Source: Candidatus Handelsmanbacteria bacterium (GTDB taxonomy: Bacteria; Latescibacterota; UBA2968; UBA8231). From it: DNA of 64,000 nucleotides. Location: assembly GCA_016867395.1 (NCBI GenBank), contig VGJS01000011.1, positions 1 through 64,000 on the forward strand, read 5' to 3'. The notes beneath the pieces were generated by a model. The model ran no database searches and was not told where the DNA came from. It worked only from the letters and a program-made list of their open reading frames with translations. The position numbers and the translations under genes were made by a program. Of this stretch, positions 44,901-53,836 are shown in pieces (positions within the stretch are counted from its first letter, which is position 1; every line of letters starts with the position of its first letter).

Positions 44901-46298
44901 CATCACCCGCAGGCTGCGCAGGTTGTCCTTGAGCACTGGGCCCAGGTCCTCCATCCCGGCGAAAAGCTCCGGGTCATCGGCGGCCCGCCGCACCAGGCCC
45001 AGCACCAGTTCCACCTGCCGCTCCAGCTTGGCAAAATCCACCTGCGCGGGCAGATCCAGGGGGGAATCCTGGGCCTGCCTGCTGTCGTTGACCGTGGCCA
45101 AAAGCAGTGAGGTCAGGCCGGCCTCAAGGGCCACCTCGCTGTCCGGGCTAATCCCGCCGGGCATGTAGGAAGACCAGTCCATACCCCTGACCGGACTGAT
45201 GCCGTTGGCCAGTCCCTGGCCTTCGGCTTCGGCGTAGGCGGCGAAGCGCCGGCCCAGGGGGGCGAAGAAGCGCTTGAGGTCGTAGCTGTAGGTGTTGTTC
45301 CAGATGCCCAACTGGTCGCTCTGCGAGGAGAGGTCCAGGCCCAGGAAGAGCCGGGGCGAGAGGGGCTGGGTCTGCCCGCGGGCGTAGTAGGGGTGACGGC
45401 GGGCGTGGCGGTCCAGGAACTCGGCGATGCCCTGGCGGCCCTGGAAATGCGCCCCGGCCGCCAGCAGGGCCACGCTGCGGGCCGGAGGCCGGGCGGCCAG
45501 GCTGCGGGCGACTTCGAGCAGGGCCGCGGCCGAGGCCGCCTGCTCGGCCCCAGGGGCCAGGGCCGGCACCGCCGAGGAGGCGTCGTAATGGGCGGCCACC
45601 AGGATCAACTCCTCCCTGAGGGCCGGGTCCTGGCCGGGCACCAGTCCCCACAGGTTCCAGGAGGGCCGCTGCTCCCAGCGCATCCTCCCCGCCAAGCGCA
45701 CCTGCACCGGGCCAGCGGCCAGCCCTTCCCGCAGGGCCTGCCCGGCCTCTTTCCCCACCCAGAAGCGCGGGATCTCCAGGGGCACCTGGCTGCTCTTACT
45801 CACCCCCTGGACCCAACTGGCCTGCTCTGGGGCGACGAAGACCAGGGCCCTTGCCCCCAACGAGGCGGCCCGCAGCCAGTGGTTCCACGAGTGGTACTCC
45901 ATGAGCACCGCGCTGCCGGCCACCTCCTGCCCCTCCAGCTCCTCCCATTCCCCCCGGCCGCCCCAGATCAGGGGCAGTTCCAGGCCGCCGGGGGACGTGG
46001 TCGCCGGCACCACGAGGTTGGGCCACAGCCCGTGCAGGGGCCAGCGCTGGCCAGTGGCCGGCACCTCCAGCCGACCACCCTGGTCCACCGGCACCGCCAG
46101 GGTGAACTCCTCCCGCTGCACCTCCTCCACCCCGGCCCGCCGCAGCTCCTCCTCCAGCCAGCCAGCCGCCTTTTCGGCGCCGGGGTAACCGCTCAACCGC
46201 GAGCCAAGGGAGGCCAGATACTCCACGGTAGGGCGCACCCCGGCCCAGGCCGGCAGAGCCAGCCACACGCTCAACGCGATGCCTAACAGTCGGTTCAT
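41961..46298 (-). CDS. M28 peptidase-like ectodomain fused to FtsX/MacB-like permease (about 1445 aa)
   Basis: Signal peptide MNRLLGIALSVWLALPAWA; ELILVAAHYDASSAVPALAPGAEQAASAAALLEVARSL; C-terminal AFMLGISNMRRRRLRTGLTLATLTLLTFTVLSF and VLNAMLGAVYERFREIGIYSAVGLAPRHVAWLF. Confidence 0.85.
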   Translation of the reverse strand: MNRLLGIALSVWLALPAWAGVRPTVEYLASLGSRLSGYPGAEKAAGWLEEELRRAGVEEVQREEFTLAVPVDQGGRLEVPATGQRWPLHGLWPNLVVPATTSPGGLELPLIWGGRGEWEELEGQEVAGSAVLMEYHSWNHWLRAASLGARALVFVAPEQASWVQGVSKSSQVPLEIPRFWVGKEAGQALREGLAAGPVQVRLAGRMRWEQRPSWNLWGLVPGQDPALREELILVAAHYDASSAVPALAPGAEQAASAAALLEVARSLAARPPARSVALLAAGAHFQGRQGIAEFLDRHARRHPYYARGQTQPLSPRLFLGLDLSSQSDQLGIWNNTYSYDLKRFFAPLGRRFAAYAEAEGQGLANGISPVRGMDWSSYMPGGISPDSEVALEAGLTSLLLATVNDSRQAQDSPLDLPAQVDFAKLERQVELVLGLVRRAADDPELFAGMEDLGPVLKDNLRSLRVMVRTFPQRSQVPDRPVPGAVVVVDFPYNHKGVHRARYHLADAEGQVEVRGLELGAVPVAAYGLDPEGGTVVYAPDLGERGGRFHGDPTRLGMLQIAVRWDHNEKILVVFPCLGSPFFGLVDPRQLSSLDALKVLDHRGAAPRQFGFVLGPPAGVVYGSPGQALKLLLGEERQLLLLNSQGSQSEKEARGIGYPLEPQSLLPTELKALEDMWRLDEARLQTLRRHAIENQRLSQLHQRGGELLAQARAAWEGRDWPEYVRAVRAALGVTARAYPEVLGTLNDVMKGLIFFLALVIPAAFFGERLLLAAAHIHRQLAGCGLLLLAIWLLLSQIHPAFAIAHPLVVLLGFAIMAMACLVLVLITARFNRYTRERRARAARVHDTDISRGSAAYAAFMLGISNMRRRRLRTGLTLATLTLLTFTVLSFTGFREKVRYLGFGLSHPAPYPGVLIRERGWNPLSGATLEYARSHFGSGVCPRGWYLATGVVQGVEQPQEQYIQVRLGDRTELVLGLMGLSPGEAQLTGIDQTLSDGTFFTQPDESSCLMPASLAQRLGLKPEDLGRARVEIFGRRLLVRGLVEGPRLKALLDLDGEPLTPADFKQSSTQMLGPTALLRTAVDQPDTPLEIAPFTHLDPEQVLILPYDLLREEGGSLRSVAVRMEGGAGDRGLVEDFLLRFTSTLFAGLPDPLTGNLKVYSYTSVGLTAVEGLGAVLIPLAIAALIVLNAMLGAVYERFREIGIYSAVGLAPRHVAWLFMAESCVYAVLGVALGYLLGQGMGKLLLWAGLAGGINLNYSSLAAISAALLVMGVVLVSTLYPARLAAQSAVPDTVRRWRPPPPEGEGWSFAFPFMAPQAEVLGLCGFLANYLKGQGEAGAFYAEQVRLVREGEEQGLQLLLWLAPFDIGVCQFLQLAFVPSGVPGASGVEVYIERISGQDAFWQRANQRFMNRLRHEFLLWNTLGQEDRAFHRRAAEALLRGDDVSAG

Positions 46299-48448
46299 AC
46301 CCAGAAAATTGTGTTGCCCACCTTGCCGGTGAAGTAGTCGATACACAGCCACAGCCCGTTGCACAGGACATGGCCGGCGATAAGGCCCAGGAAGAAAGGC
46401 TGGCTGCGCTGGTACAGGCCCGCCCCCCCATAGCGCAGCACCACCCCCTTGATCAGCCAGGCGAGAAAGACATTGAACCACACGTAGTCCATCATGCTCT
46501 CGGCACCGATGGGGAAACCCAGAGGGTGCAGGGGCCACCAGGGGTAGCGCTGGCGCGCCCATAGGAGGCCCCCCATGACCGCTGCGCCCCCGCCGGCAAA
46601 CCCCAGCCCCAGCCAGTCCACCCCCCGGCCGGCCAACTGGACGAGGGCATTGTCGTATGCCGCCTTGGGGGCCCCGTCGAAAAACCAGGCGTTGAGATTG
46701 ACCCCCCCGTGACGGTAGGCCATGTTGAAGATCATCCATACCGCCCCCCCCACCCCGATGACCAGGGCCGCGATCATGGCGGCAAATACTACGCGCCGGC
46801 TGCGCAGGTCCATCTCCTCCACCAGTTTGAGGGCGTTGGCACAGGTGGCCAGGGCAAAGACGCGGATGTCCGCAGCCCAGATAAAGGCCAGCGAGAGGTT
46901 GACCACCCCCGTTGGCCCCACCAGGCCCGAACCCAGGCCGTGGACCACCAGATCGGGGGCGGTCATGGGCGAGCGCACCGCGGCCAGGCCGGCCTCGGCG
47001 ACGATGCGGGTCACCCCGATGAAGATCAGCATCGCCGCCCCCACAAAGAGCAGGGCCACCCACAGAGGGGTTCCCAAAACCCACAACCACCCCACCATGC
47101 CCGCCAGACCGGCCAGGGCGCCCAGCAGGGCCTTGCGATAGGAGAGGATTTCCCCGGCGTCGAGGTCGGCCCAGCCCCGGCCCAGGGCCTGCCGGCCCAC
47201 CTGCCCCAGGTGTTCCCTGGCCACCCACAACCCACCCAGAGCCAGCACCAACAGGCCGCCGACCCCCTGGTAGGCCAAGAGGGGCGCATCGCTTACCCCG
47301 TACATCAACTTCAATTCCGAGCGGGTCCCGGTGAGATAGAGCAACTCCTTCTCGAACTTGGAGAGGAGGTGGAAGACCCAGATCCCCGTGGCGATGCTGG
47401 AGTTGATCAGGTACGAGAAGCCGAGCATGGCGAAGCTGATACTCAACTGGACGAACTGTGCCCCCACCAGAGGCAACTGCCACTGGAGGCGCGAGGCCGG
47501 GACCGTTGGATCGTAGCGCTGCAAGGCCTGGAGGCTGCCCACCACCAGGGGCAGGGCCAGGCCGGCCCACATGGCTTTTTGCAGGAAGAATCGGTTGAAC
47601 AGCATGCCCTCCTCCTCCCCCCGCACCAAAGCCAGGCCGGCCTGGGTGATGGGATAGGGCAGGCGCTCCCGCTCCATCCACTGGCGCCGCAGGATCACCG
47701 CGATACACATCATGCTCAGGTACAGGCAACCCAGGAAGAAACCCCACCACAGCAGGGGTTCGGCCCAGGCCCCGTAGGGGATCTCTCCCCCCGCCCCGAC
47801 CCCCTCGTAGAAGGCGCGGTTATCCCCACCGTCGTTTACCAACCCCTGGGCCGGCAGATGGGGGAAGAGTTTCTCGCGCCACTGGTTCTGGGGCGAGGCA
47901 TAGTAGAAGAGGGCGGTGATCATGGGTAGCAACTGCTCGCTCAGCCCCATGCTGCACACCGCCGAGACCATCAGCAGCATGGCGTAAACCAGGATCAGGT
48001 CCGCCCGGTTGAGGGCCAGCGAGGCCCCCCGCCAGGCCAGGGGCAGGTTCAACAGGGCGCAGCCGGCGAGGAAGGTGGAGAAGATGAGCCCTGGGGAGTG
48101 GGGATCGAGGAGCGCGAAGGGCCAGTAGTGCCAGCCCCAGGCCAACCCCGCAAAACCGGCAAAGGCCAGGGCATGTTTCCGCCCCCGACCGGCCAGCTTG
48201 AAGAGCAGGTTGAGCAGCCCCACCAACACGAGAAAGAGAAAAAGGGCGCCGGGGGTGCTGAAATCCAGGGCCATATACGAGCCCCTGATGATCATGTTGC
48301 CGTACGGGTCTCCGACGGCCAGGAAGAAACTGAGGAAGGAACCCAGGACCAATCCCCTCCAGGTGAGGCCGACGCGCTCCTGGGAGAGCAGGGACTGCTG
48401 CCGGGTCTGGAGGTAGCGCCGGTAGAACTGGGGGATCTCCTTTTTCAC
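46295..48448 (-). CDS. DUF6785 family membrane protein
   Basis: LPMITALFYYASPQNQWREKLFPHLPAQGLVNDGGDNRAFYEG...IPYGAWAEPLLWW...LYLSMMCIAVILRRQWMERERLPYPITQAGLAL. Confidence 0.85.
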   Translation of the reverse strand: MKKEIPQFYRRYLQTRQQSLLSQERVGLTWRGLVLGSFLSFFLAVGDPYGNMIIRGSYMALDFSTPGALFLFLVLVGLLNLLFKLAGRGRKHALAFAGFAGLAWGWHYWPFALLDPHSPGLIFSTFLAGCALLNLPLAWRGASLALNRADLILVYAMLLMVSAVCSMGLSEQLLPMITALFYYASPQNQWREKLFPHLPAQGLVNDGGDNRAFYEGVGAGGEIPYGAWAEPLLWWGFFLGCLYLSMMCIAVILRRQWMERERLPYPITQAGLALVRGEEEGMLFNRFFLQKAMWAGLALPLVVGSLQALQRYDPTVPASRLQWQLPLVGAQFVQLSISFAMLGFSYLINSSIATGIWVFHLLSKFEKELLYLTGTRSELKLMYGVSDAPLLAYQGVGGLLVLALGGLWVAREHLGQVGRQALGRGWADLDAGEILSYRKALLGALAGLAGMVGWLWVLGTPLWVALLFVGAAMLIFIGVTRIVAEAGLAAVRSPMTAPDLVVHGLGSGLVGPTGVVNLSLAFIWAADIRVFALATCANALKLVEEMDLRSRRVVFAAMIAALVIGVGGAVWMIFNMAYRHGGVNLNAWFFDGAPKAAYDNALVQLAGRGVDWLGLGFAGGGAAVMGGLLWARQRYPWWPLHPLGFPIGAESMMDYVWFNVFLAWLIKGVVLRYGGAGLYQRSQPFFLGLIAGHVLCNGLWLCIDYFTGKVGNTIFWV

Positions 48449-48543
48449 AGGTCCTCCCGCTGGTGGTACCGCAAAGGTAGATCGGCCCTCCTGCCCTGTC
48501 TACTTGACACCCAGCTTTTTCTGGCGCTCCTTTGGGGCCAGCC

Positions 48544-49683
48544 ATGGACGAAAACACATACCTGACGGCAGCCCGCCAATTCCTGCCCCTGCCCACGGCC
48601 CCTTTTCACGAACACCTCGTCGCCGAGGCGGTGGTCGCCCACGTCGCCTCCCGGCCCTGGCTGGAACTGGCGCGGGACCCGGCCGGCAACCGGCTCCTGA
48701 CCTACACCCCTGCCCGATCCCTCCGCACCCCTCGCCTTATCGCCACCGCCCACCTCGACCATCCGGGTCTGGGCTTCCCCCGCCCCGTGGGCCGGGGTGC
48801 CTTCTTTTTCGAGCGGCTGGGGGGGGTGGACCCGGACATGGCTTTAGGCCACCGGGTGCGTATCCACACCTTGGGCCGGCCCGCCGGACAGCGGCCCGAC
48901 CGGGGACGCATCCGCGAGCGCCTTATTGAGAGAGGGGTGGAGGGTTTCGTGGTCGAGACCCCCTCCGGTTTCCCTCTGGAACCTGGCTGCTTCGCCACCC
49001 TGGATCTGCCCGGCCTGCGGCGGCGCGGTCCCCTGTTGTGGGGCCGGGCCTGCGACGACCTTGCCGGGGTGGTGGCCGGCCTCTGCTTTCTCGACGAACT
49101 GCACCGCCAGCGGGCCAGAACGCGGGCTGGTCTGCTCCTGACCCGCGCCGAGGAGGTGGGGTTTGGCGGCATGCTCGAAGCCGCCCACCGGGGCTGGCTG
49201 GACCCGGAGGCGGTATACGTGAACCTCGAATGCTCCAGCGCCAGGGCCGGGGCAACGGTGGGAAGCGGCCCCATCGTGCGGGTGGGCGACAGGGCCACCC
49301 TCTTCGATCCCGACCTCAGCGCCGGCGTCGCCCTGGTGGCTGCGGAACTGGCCGCGGCTGATCCGGGGTTTTGCTTCCAGCGCAAGCTGATGGATGGGGG
49401 CACCTGCGAGGCGTCGGCCCTGTGCGGTGCCGGCCTGCACACCGCGGCCCTGGCCCTGCCCCTGGGCAACTACCACAACAAGGGAAAGACCGGCCCGGCC
49501 GCCGAGTTCATCCACCTCGGCGACGCGGTGGGCCTGGTGCGGCTGCTGGTGCACCTGGCCCTCGAAGCAGGCGGGGTGGCCGAGGCGGGCCGGCGGGCGG
49601 CCAAGAAGATCGCCGCAGCCATGACGGCCCAGCGGCAACGACACAGACTGCGCCTGCGGCAGACCATCAAACCAAATTTCTGA
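48544..49683 (+). CDS. M42-like (glutamyl aminopeptidase-type) metallopeptidase
   Basis: LIATAHLDHPGLGF; GRACDDLAGVVAGLCFLDEL; LLTRAEEVGFGGMLEA; LPLGNYHNKG. Confidence 0.82.
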   Translation: MDENTYLTAARQFLPLPTAPFHEHLVAEAVVAHVASRPWLELARDPAGNRLLTYTPARSLRTPRLIATAHLDHPGLGFPRPVGRGAFFFERLGGVDPDMALGHRVRIHTLGRPAGQRPDRGRIRERLIERGVEGFVVETPSGFPLEPGCFATLDLPGLRRRGPLLWGRACDDLAGVVAGLCFLDELHRQRARTRAGLLLTRAEEVGFGGMLEAAHRGWLDPEAVYVNLECSSARAGATVGSGPIVRVGDRATLFDPDLSAGVALVAAELAAADPGFCFQRKLMDGGTCEASALCGAGLHTAALALPLGNYHNKGKTGPAAEFIHLGDAVGLVRLLVHLALEAGGVAEAGRRAAKKIAAAMTAQRQRHRLRLRQTIKPNF

Positions 49684-49696
49684 GGGAGGAAAGGCG

Positions 49697-50461
49697 ATGA
49701 TCGACCAGGTGGATCTGGGGCTGAGCGGGCTGCAGGTCTCGCGCCTGTGCTTCGGCACGGGCACCAATGGCTGGAACAAACGCTCGAACCAGGGGGACCT
49801 GGGGCTCGAGCGGCTGGCCTACCTGTTGCGCTACGCCCACGAGCGGGGGGTCAACTTCTGGGACACCGCCGACCAGTACGGCACCCACCCCCACGTGGCC
49901 AGGGCCCTGGAGGAGGTGGGTCGGGAGGAGGCCGTAATCACCACCAAGACCACCTCCCGCACCGGGCCCGAGGTGAAGCGGGACGTGGAGCGTTTCCTGC
50001 GCGAACTGCGCACCGAGTACCTCGATATCGTGCTGCTCCACTGCCTGACCGAGGCGGGTTGGCCTACACTTATGCAGGGCCCGATGGAGGTGCTGAGCCG
50101 CTTCAAGGAGCAGGGGGTGATCCGCGCCCTGGGGGTCTCCTGCCACGACTTTGGCGCCTTCCGGACCACTGCCCACACCCCCTGGGTGGACGTGGTGCTG
50201 GCCCGGATCAACTACGCCGGCCAGGCCATGGACGCCGGCCCCGACGAGGTGGTGCCGGTCATCGAGGCGATGGCCGCCGCTGGCAAAGGGATCTACGGCA
50301 TGAAGGTGGTGGGCGGCGGCGGCGCACTTACAGGCGACCCGGCAAAGGCGATCCGCTTTGTCCTGGGTCTCCCATCGGTCCACTCGATGGTCCTCGGCAT
50401 GATGGACGAGACCCAGATCGAGGAGAACATCGGCCTGGTCGGCGAGGCCGTGGCCGTCTAG
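49697..50461 (+). CDS. Aldo/keto reductase
   Basis: LGLSGLQVSRLCFGTGTNGW...NFWDTADQYGTHPHVARALEEVGREEAVITTKT. Confidence 0.92.
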   Translation: MIDQVDLGLSGLQVSRLCFGTGTNGWNKRSNQGDLGLERLAYLLRYAHERGVNFWDTADQYGTHPHVARALEEVGREEAVITTKTTSRTGPEVKRDVERFLRELRTEYLDIVLLHCLTEAGWPTLMQGPMEVLSRFKEQGVIRALGVSCHDFGAFRTTAHTPWVDVVLARINYAGQAMDAGPDEVVPVIEAMAAAGKGIYGMKVVGGGGALTGDPAKAIRFVLGLPSVHSMVLGMMDETQIEENIGLVGEAVAV

Positions 50462-50994
50462 TTGCCCCCGGCCTTGACGGGGGTGGACTGCAACCGGGCC
50501 AGCAGTTTGTCGGTCAGGTCGTAGTCGTCCTTGGCAAAGACCACCGCCCCGCCGGCCGAGCCGGCGTCCAGCACATAGTCGTACCCTTCTTCCTCTGCCA
50601 CGGCCTTGATGGCGGTGTTAATGCGCTCGAAGATGGGGTTGTGCAGGTCGAAGTTCCTCTTCATCAGTTCTTCCTGGGTGTTCTGGCGGAATTCGATCAG
50701 CCGTTGCCCTTCGGCCTCGTATTCAGACCGCATCTCGGCCTTGCGCGCCTCGCTGAGCAGCATCTCCTGCTTGCGGTAGTTCTCCTCCATCTGCGCCATC
50801 TTGGCCTGGCGGTCCTCGTCCTCCTGGGCCCGCTGCTGCTGCAAGAGTTCCAACTGCTGCTGGGCGGCCTTGATCTCGGGCAACCGCTCCTTGAGCTGGT
50901 CCGAGTTGATGAAGCCGATCTTCATCTGCCCCAGGGCCGCGCCGGGCAGCAGGAACAGGGCGGCGACCAACAGGCACTGCACCAACTTATTCAT
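50458..50994 (-). CDS. OmpH/Skp family periplasmic chaperone
   Basis: Signal peptide; MKIGFINSDQLKERLPEIKAAQQQLELLQQQ coiled coil; GYDYVLDAGSAGGAVVFAKDDYDLTDKLLARL. Confidence 0.9.
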   Translation of the reverse strand: MNKLVQCLLVAALFLLPGAALGQMKIGFINSDQLKERLPEIKAAQQQLELLQQQRAQEDEDRQAKMAQMEENYRKQEMLLSEARKAEMRSEYEAEGQRLIEFRQNTQEELMKRNFDLHNPIFERINTAIKAVAEEEGYDYVLDAGSAGGAVVFAKDDYDLTDKLLARLQSTPVKAGGN

Positions 50995-51027
50995 AATCTC
51001 TCCTCTGCGTTTTGATTTACCGCGGTC

Positions 51028-51060
51028 AAAAAAACAGGGGGCAATGCTGCTGTGCCCCCC
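51028..51060 (-). terminator. Rho-independent terminator of the SDR/LarA-like/TIM-barrel operon
   Basis: Minus strand GGGGGGCACAGCAGCATTGCCCCCTGTTTTTTT. Confidence 0.85.
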
Positions 51061-51084
51061 TTGCATAGCTGCGCCACCGCCGGC

Positions 51085-51861
51085 TCAGGCGATGGTCCAT
51101 CCCCCGTCCACCACCAGGGTGTGGCCGGTGATCATGCTGGCCGCCTCCGAGAGCAGGAACACCGTCGGAGCCGACATCTCCTCGGGCTCGGCCAACCCGC
51201 CCCGCAGGAGGTTCATGGTCTTCACCGCCTCGGCAAAGGCCTTGTTGTCGCGCATCGCCGCCTCCGCCATCGGGGAGCGGGTAACGGTGGGGGCCACCCC
51301 GTTGATGCGGATCTGGTGTTTGGCCCATTCGACAGCCATGGTCCGGGTGAGGTTGATCACCCCGCCCTTGGCCCCGCTGTAGGGACCTCGCCCCGGCGCC
51401 CCGATCACCCCGGCCTGGGAGGCGATGTTGACGATGGCCCCGCCCTTGCCCTGGGCGATGAACTGCTTGGCCGCCACCTGGGAGCAGAAGAAGACGCTCT
51501 TGAGATTGGCGTCAATGATCTGATTGTACAGCTCCTCGTTGTAGTCGAGGATGGGGGCCTGCTTGTTGTACCCGGCGTTGTTGACCAGCCCGTCGATACG
51601 GCCGTAGTGGGAAACGACCTCGGCAAAGAACTCGTTAATTGAGGATACCAAGACCACGTCGAGGCGGTGGTAGAAGCACTCCCCCCCCATATGCTTGATC
51701 TCCGCTGCCAGGGTTTCCAGTTCGCCGGTGGTGCGACTGCCCACCGCCACCCTGGCCCCCGAGCGCACGCAGTCCAGGGCGATGGTCCGACCGATGCCGC
51801 GGCCCGCCCCGGTGACGATGATGACCTTGTCCTTCAGTTCAAAACGCGAAAGATGTCCCAC
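51085..51861 (-). CDS. SDR family oxidoreductase
   Basis: KVIIVTGAGRGIGRTIALDCVRSGARVAVGSR...NNAGYNKQ...GPYSGAKGGVINLTRTMAVEWA. Confidence 0.95.
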   Translation of the reverse strand: MGHLSRFELKDKVIIVTGAGRGIGRTIALDCVRSGARVAVGSRTTGELETLAAEIKHMGGECFYHRLDVVLVSSINEFFAEVVSHYGRIDGLVNNAGYNKQAPILDYNEELYNQIIDANLKSVFFCSQVAAKQFIAQGKGGAIVNIASQAGVIGAPGRGPYSGAKGGVINLTRTMAVEWAKHQIRINGVAPTVTRSPMAEAAMRDNKAFAEAVKTMNLLRGGLAEPEEMSAPTVFLLSEAASMITGHTLVVDGGWTIA

Positions 51862-51888
51862 GAGACTGCTCCTGTGCAGTGAAGGGTT

Positions 51889-53064
51889 CTAAGCGGCTGC
51901 CATCTGCAGAGCGCCGGCCGGGAATACGGCGACCTGGGCCTGGGGACCGTGGGCCTTTTCCAGCACCCCCAGCACCTCGGGCCAGGTCTTGCAGAAGATC
52001 ACCTCCGGGCCGAATTTGGCCAGGCAATCCCATTTGTTGATCCCCGGCGAGAAGACCACCGTGCGGTGTTCGCGCTTCCCTGGTTTCCCTCCCAGGGCCG
52101 TGCCCGGGCCCAGCACCGAGTGCCAGCCCAACCCCTCTGGACAGGCGGCGCAGATGACCACCGTGGAGTCGGGCTTGAGCGGTTTCTTGGCGGTGTCGGC
52201 CAGGGGAACCATCGCCAGAGGCGCCTGGCAGAGTTCGGTATCCTTGGGAAAGGCGTTGAACACCCCAATGTCGAAGGCGTCCGGGATCTGGGTGGCGTAG
52301 AGGTCCGCGCCCAGCTCGCACCCTCTGGCAAAGGCCGCGTCCGGGTCCCCGGCCACCAGTTCGATGATCTCCAGCTTGGGGTTGAGCAGCGGGTTGACGA
52401 TGTACCCCAGACCGGCCAGCTTGCCCACCTCCGAGAGGTGTTCGCGGAAGCGCTCGTGGACGTAGCGGTGGTTGAGCAGGATGGTCTGTTGGCCGCAGGC
52501 CCCTGGGATCAAGAGCTTGGCCCCCCCGCCGAACATCCCTCCCCGCGGGGTGATCATGCCCAGGGCAAGGCGCACCTGGCAGGACATCAGGTCGCTGTTG
52601 ACGTGGATAGGGACGCCCCGGCTGGAATAACCGAGGAATTCGAGGTTCTCGTACGCGTTGTGGTTGAGCACCTGTAGCCGCTCCACAATCTCTGTCCCCA
52701 CCTTCTTGACAAAGTCATCCCGGGTCATGGCCCGGTGGGCGGCCAGGGCGCAGATGATCTTCACCTGGTCCTCCCCAATGCCGGCCGCGGCCAATTCCTC
52801 CAGGAGGTAGGGCAGCAGCCGGAAGGCCGGGGTGGGCCGTGATAGGTCATCCACCAGGATGGCGGCCGAACTCTTCCCTTTGGCGAATTGCCGCAAAGGC
52901 GGGGCGCCAATGGTCTGGGCCAGGCGCTGGCGGATGCCGGCGTCCCCCAGGTCCTTCCCCCCTTTCATCTCGCAGACCTGCACCTGCCACGTGTCGGGAA
53001 AGGTTAGGGTGAAGGGGGCCTTGCCGTACCAGGCGGCCCAGGGGATCAGCACTCGGCTCATCAC
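51889..53064 (-). CDS. LarA-like (nickel-dependent lactate racemase superfamily) protein
   Basis: VDDLSRPTPAFRLLPYLLEELAAAGIGEDQVKIICALAAHRAMTRDD...RGVPIHVNSDLMSCQVRLALGMITPRGGMFGGGAKLLIPGACG. Confidence 0.87.
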   Translation of the reverse strand: MMSRVLIPWAAWYGKAPFTLTFPDTWQVQVCEMKGGKDLGDAGIRQRLAQTIGAPPLRQFAKGKSSAAILVDDLSRPTPAFRLLPYLLEELAAAGIGEDQVKIICALAAHRAMTRDDFVKKVGTEIVERLQVLNHNAYENLEFLGYSSRGVPIHVNSDLMSCQVRLALGMITPRGGMFGGGAKLLIPGACGQQTILLNHRYVHERFREHLSEVGKLAGLGYIVNPLLNPKLEIIELVAGDPDAAFARGCELGADLYATQIPDAFDIGVFNAFPKDTELCQAPLAMVPLADTAKKPLKPDSTVVICAACPEGLGWHSVLGPGTALGGKPGKREHRTVVFSPGINKWDCLAKFGPEVIFCKTWPEVLGVLEKAHGPQAQVAVFPAGALQMAAA

Positions 53065-53071
53065 CGCGCTC

Positions 53072-53836
53072 CTATTCCAGGCCCAGTTGGCGCAGGTTCT
53101 TAAGGCTGATCCCCAAACTCTCGAAGGGATCGCGCTGGCAGGTGTCCTGCTCGACGATGTACCACTCTACCCCGGCCTCGCGGCAGGCGCCGAGGATGGC
53201 AGGCCATTCGAGGTTGCCCTCCCCCACCTCGGCGTAGAGCTGCTGGCTGCCTTTTATGGCCATGTCCTTCAGGTGGACCAGGTGACAGCGGCCCTTTAGC
53301 TGGCGCAGCCAACTCACCGGGTTGCCGCCCCCATGCTGTATCCAGTAGGTGTCGATTTCAGCCGAGAAGACCGCCGGGTCACTTTCGGCGTAGAGGATCT
53401 CCAGGGCCGTACGCCCGCCAAAGCGCTCCAGCTCGAAGCTGTGGTTGTGGTAGCTGAAGGTCAGCCCCGCCGCCACCAGGGGTTTTGCCGCTTCCGACGC
53501 CTCGCGGGCGAAGCGGTGGTAGCCCTCCTCGCTGCGGTATTCGGCCGGCAGCCCGCCGATGGCCACATGCCGGCAGCCCCATAGCTGGTGCTCGGCGATC
53601 ACCGCCTCGGGCTGCTGGCGGATGTGATCAAAGCCGGTGTGGGTGGCGATAATCCGCACCCCCGCCGCACCGGCGGCTTCCTTCAGCCGGGCCGGCTCAA
53701 TGGGGCCCAGACCGGAGACCTGCACGGCCTCGTAGCCGAGCTGGCGCACCTTCTTCAGGCCGGCGGCGATCTGGTCGGGGGTTTTGAGGAACTCGCGCAG
53801 GGTGTAGAGCTGGGCGGCTACCGCCGAGGCGGCCAT
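53072..53836 (-). CDS. Sugar phosphate isomerase/epimerase (TIM barrel)
   Basis: LYTLREFLKTPDQIAAGLKKVRQLGYEAVQVSGLGP...LTFSYHNHSFELERF...EIDTYWIQHGGGNPVSWLRQLKGRCHLVHLKDM. Confidence 0.92.
   Translation of the reverse strand: MAASAVAAQLYTLREFLKTPDQIAAGLKKVRQLGYEAVQVSGLGPIEPARLKEAAGAAGVRIIATHTGFDHIRQQPEAVIAEHQLWGCRHVAIGGLPAEYRSEEGYHRFAREASEAAKPLVAAGLTFSYHNHSFELERFGGRTALEILYAESDPAVFSAEIDTYWIQHGGGNPVSWLRQLKGRCHLVHLKDMAIKGSQQLYAEVGEGNLEWPAILGACREAGVEWYIVEQDTCQRDPFESLGISLKNLRQLGLE

Noticed and set aside
46299-47750. N-terminal extension of the 1929-aa ORF (41961..47750)
   Set aside because: It overlaps the DUF6785 gene in another frame, is low-complexity Gly/Arg/Pro, and the signal peptide MNRLLGIALSVWLALPAWA begins at 46298
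46709-47929. 406-aa plus-strand ORF
   Set aside because: Antisense to DUF6785 gene, no recognisable motif
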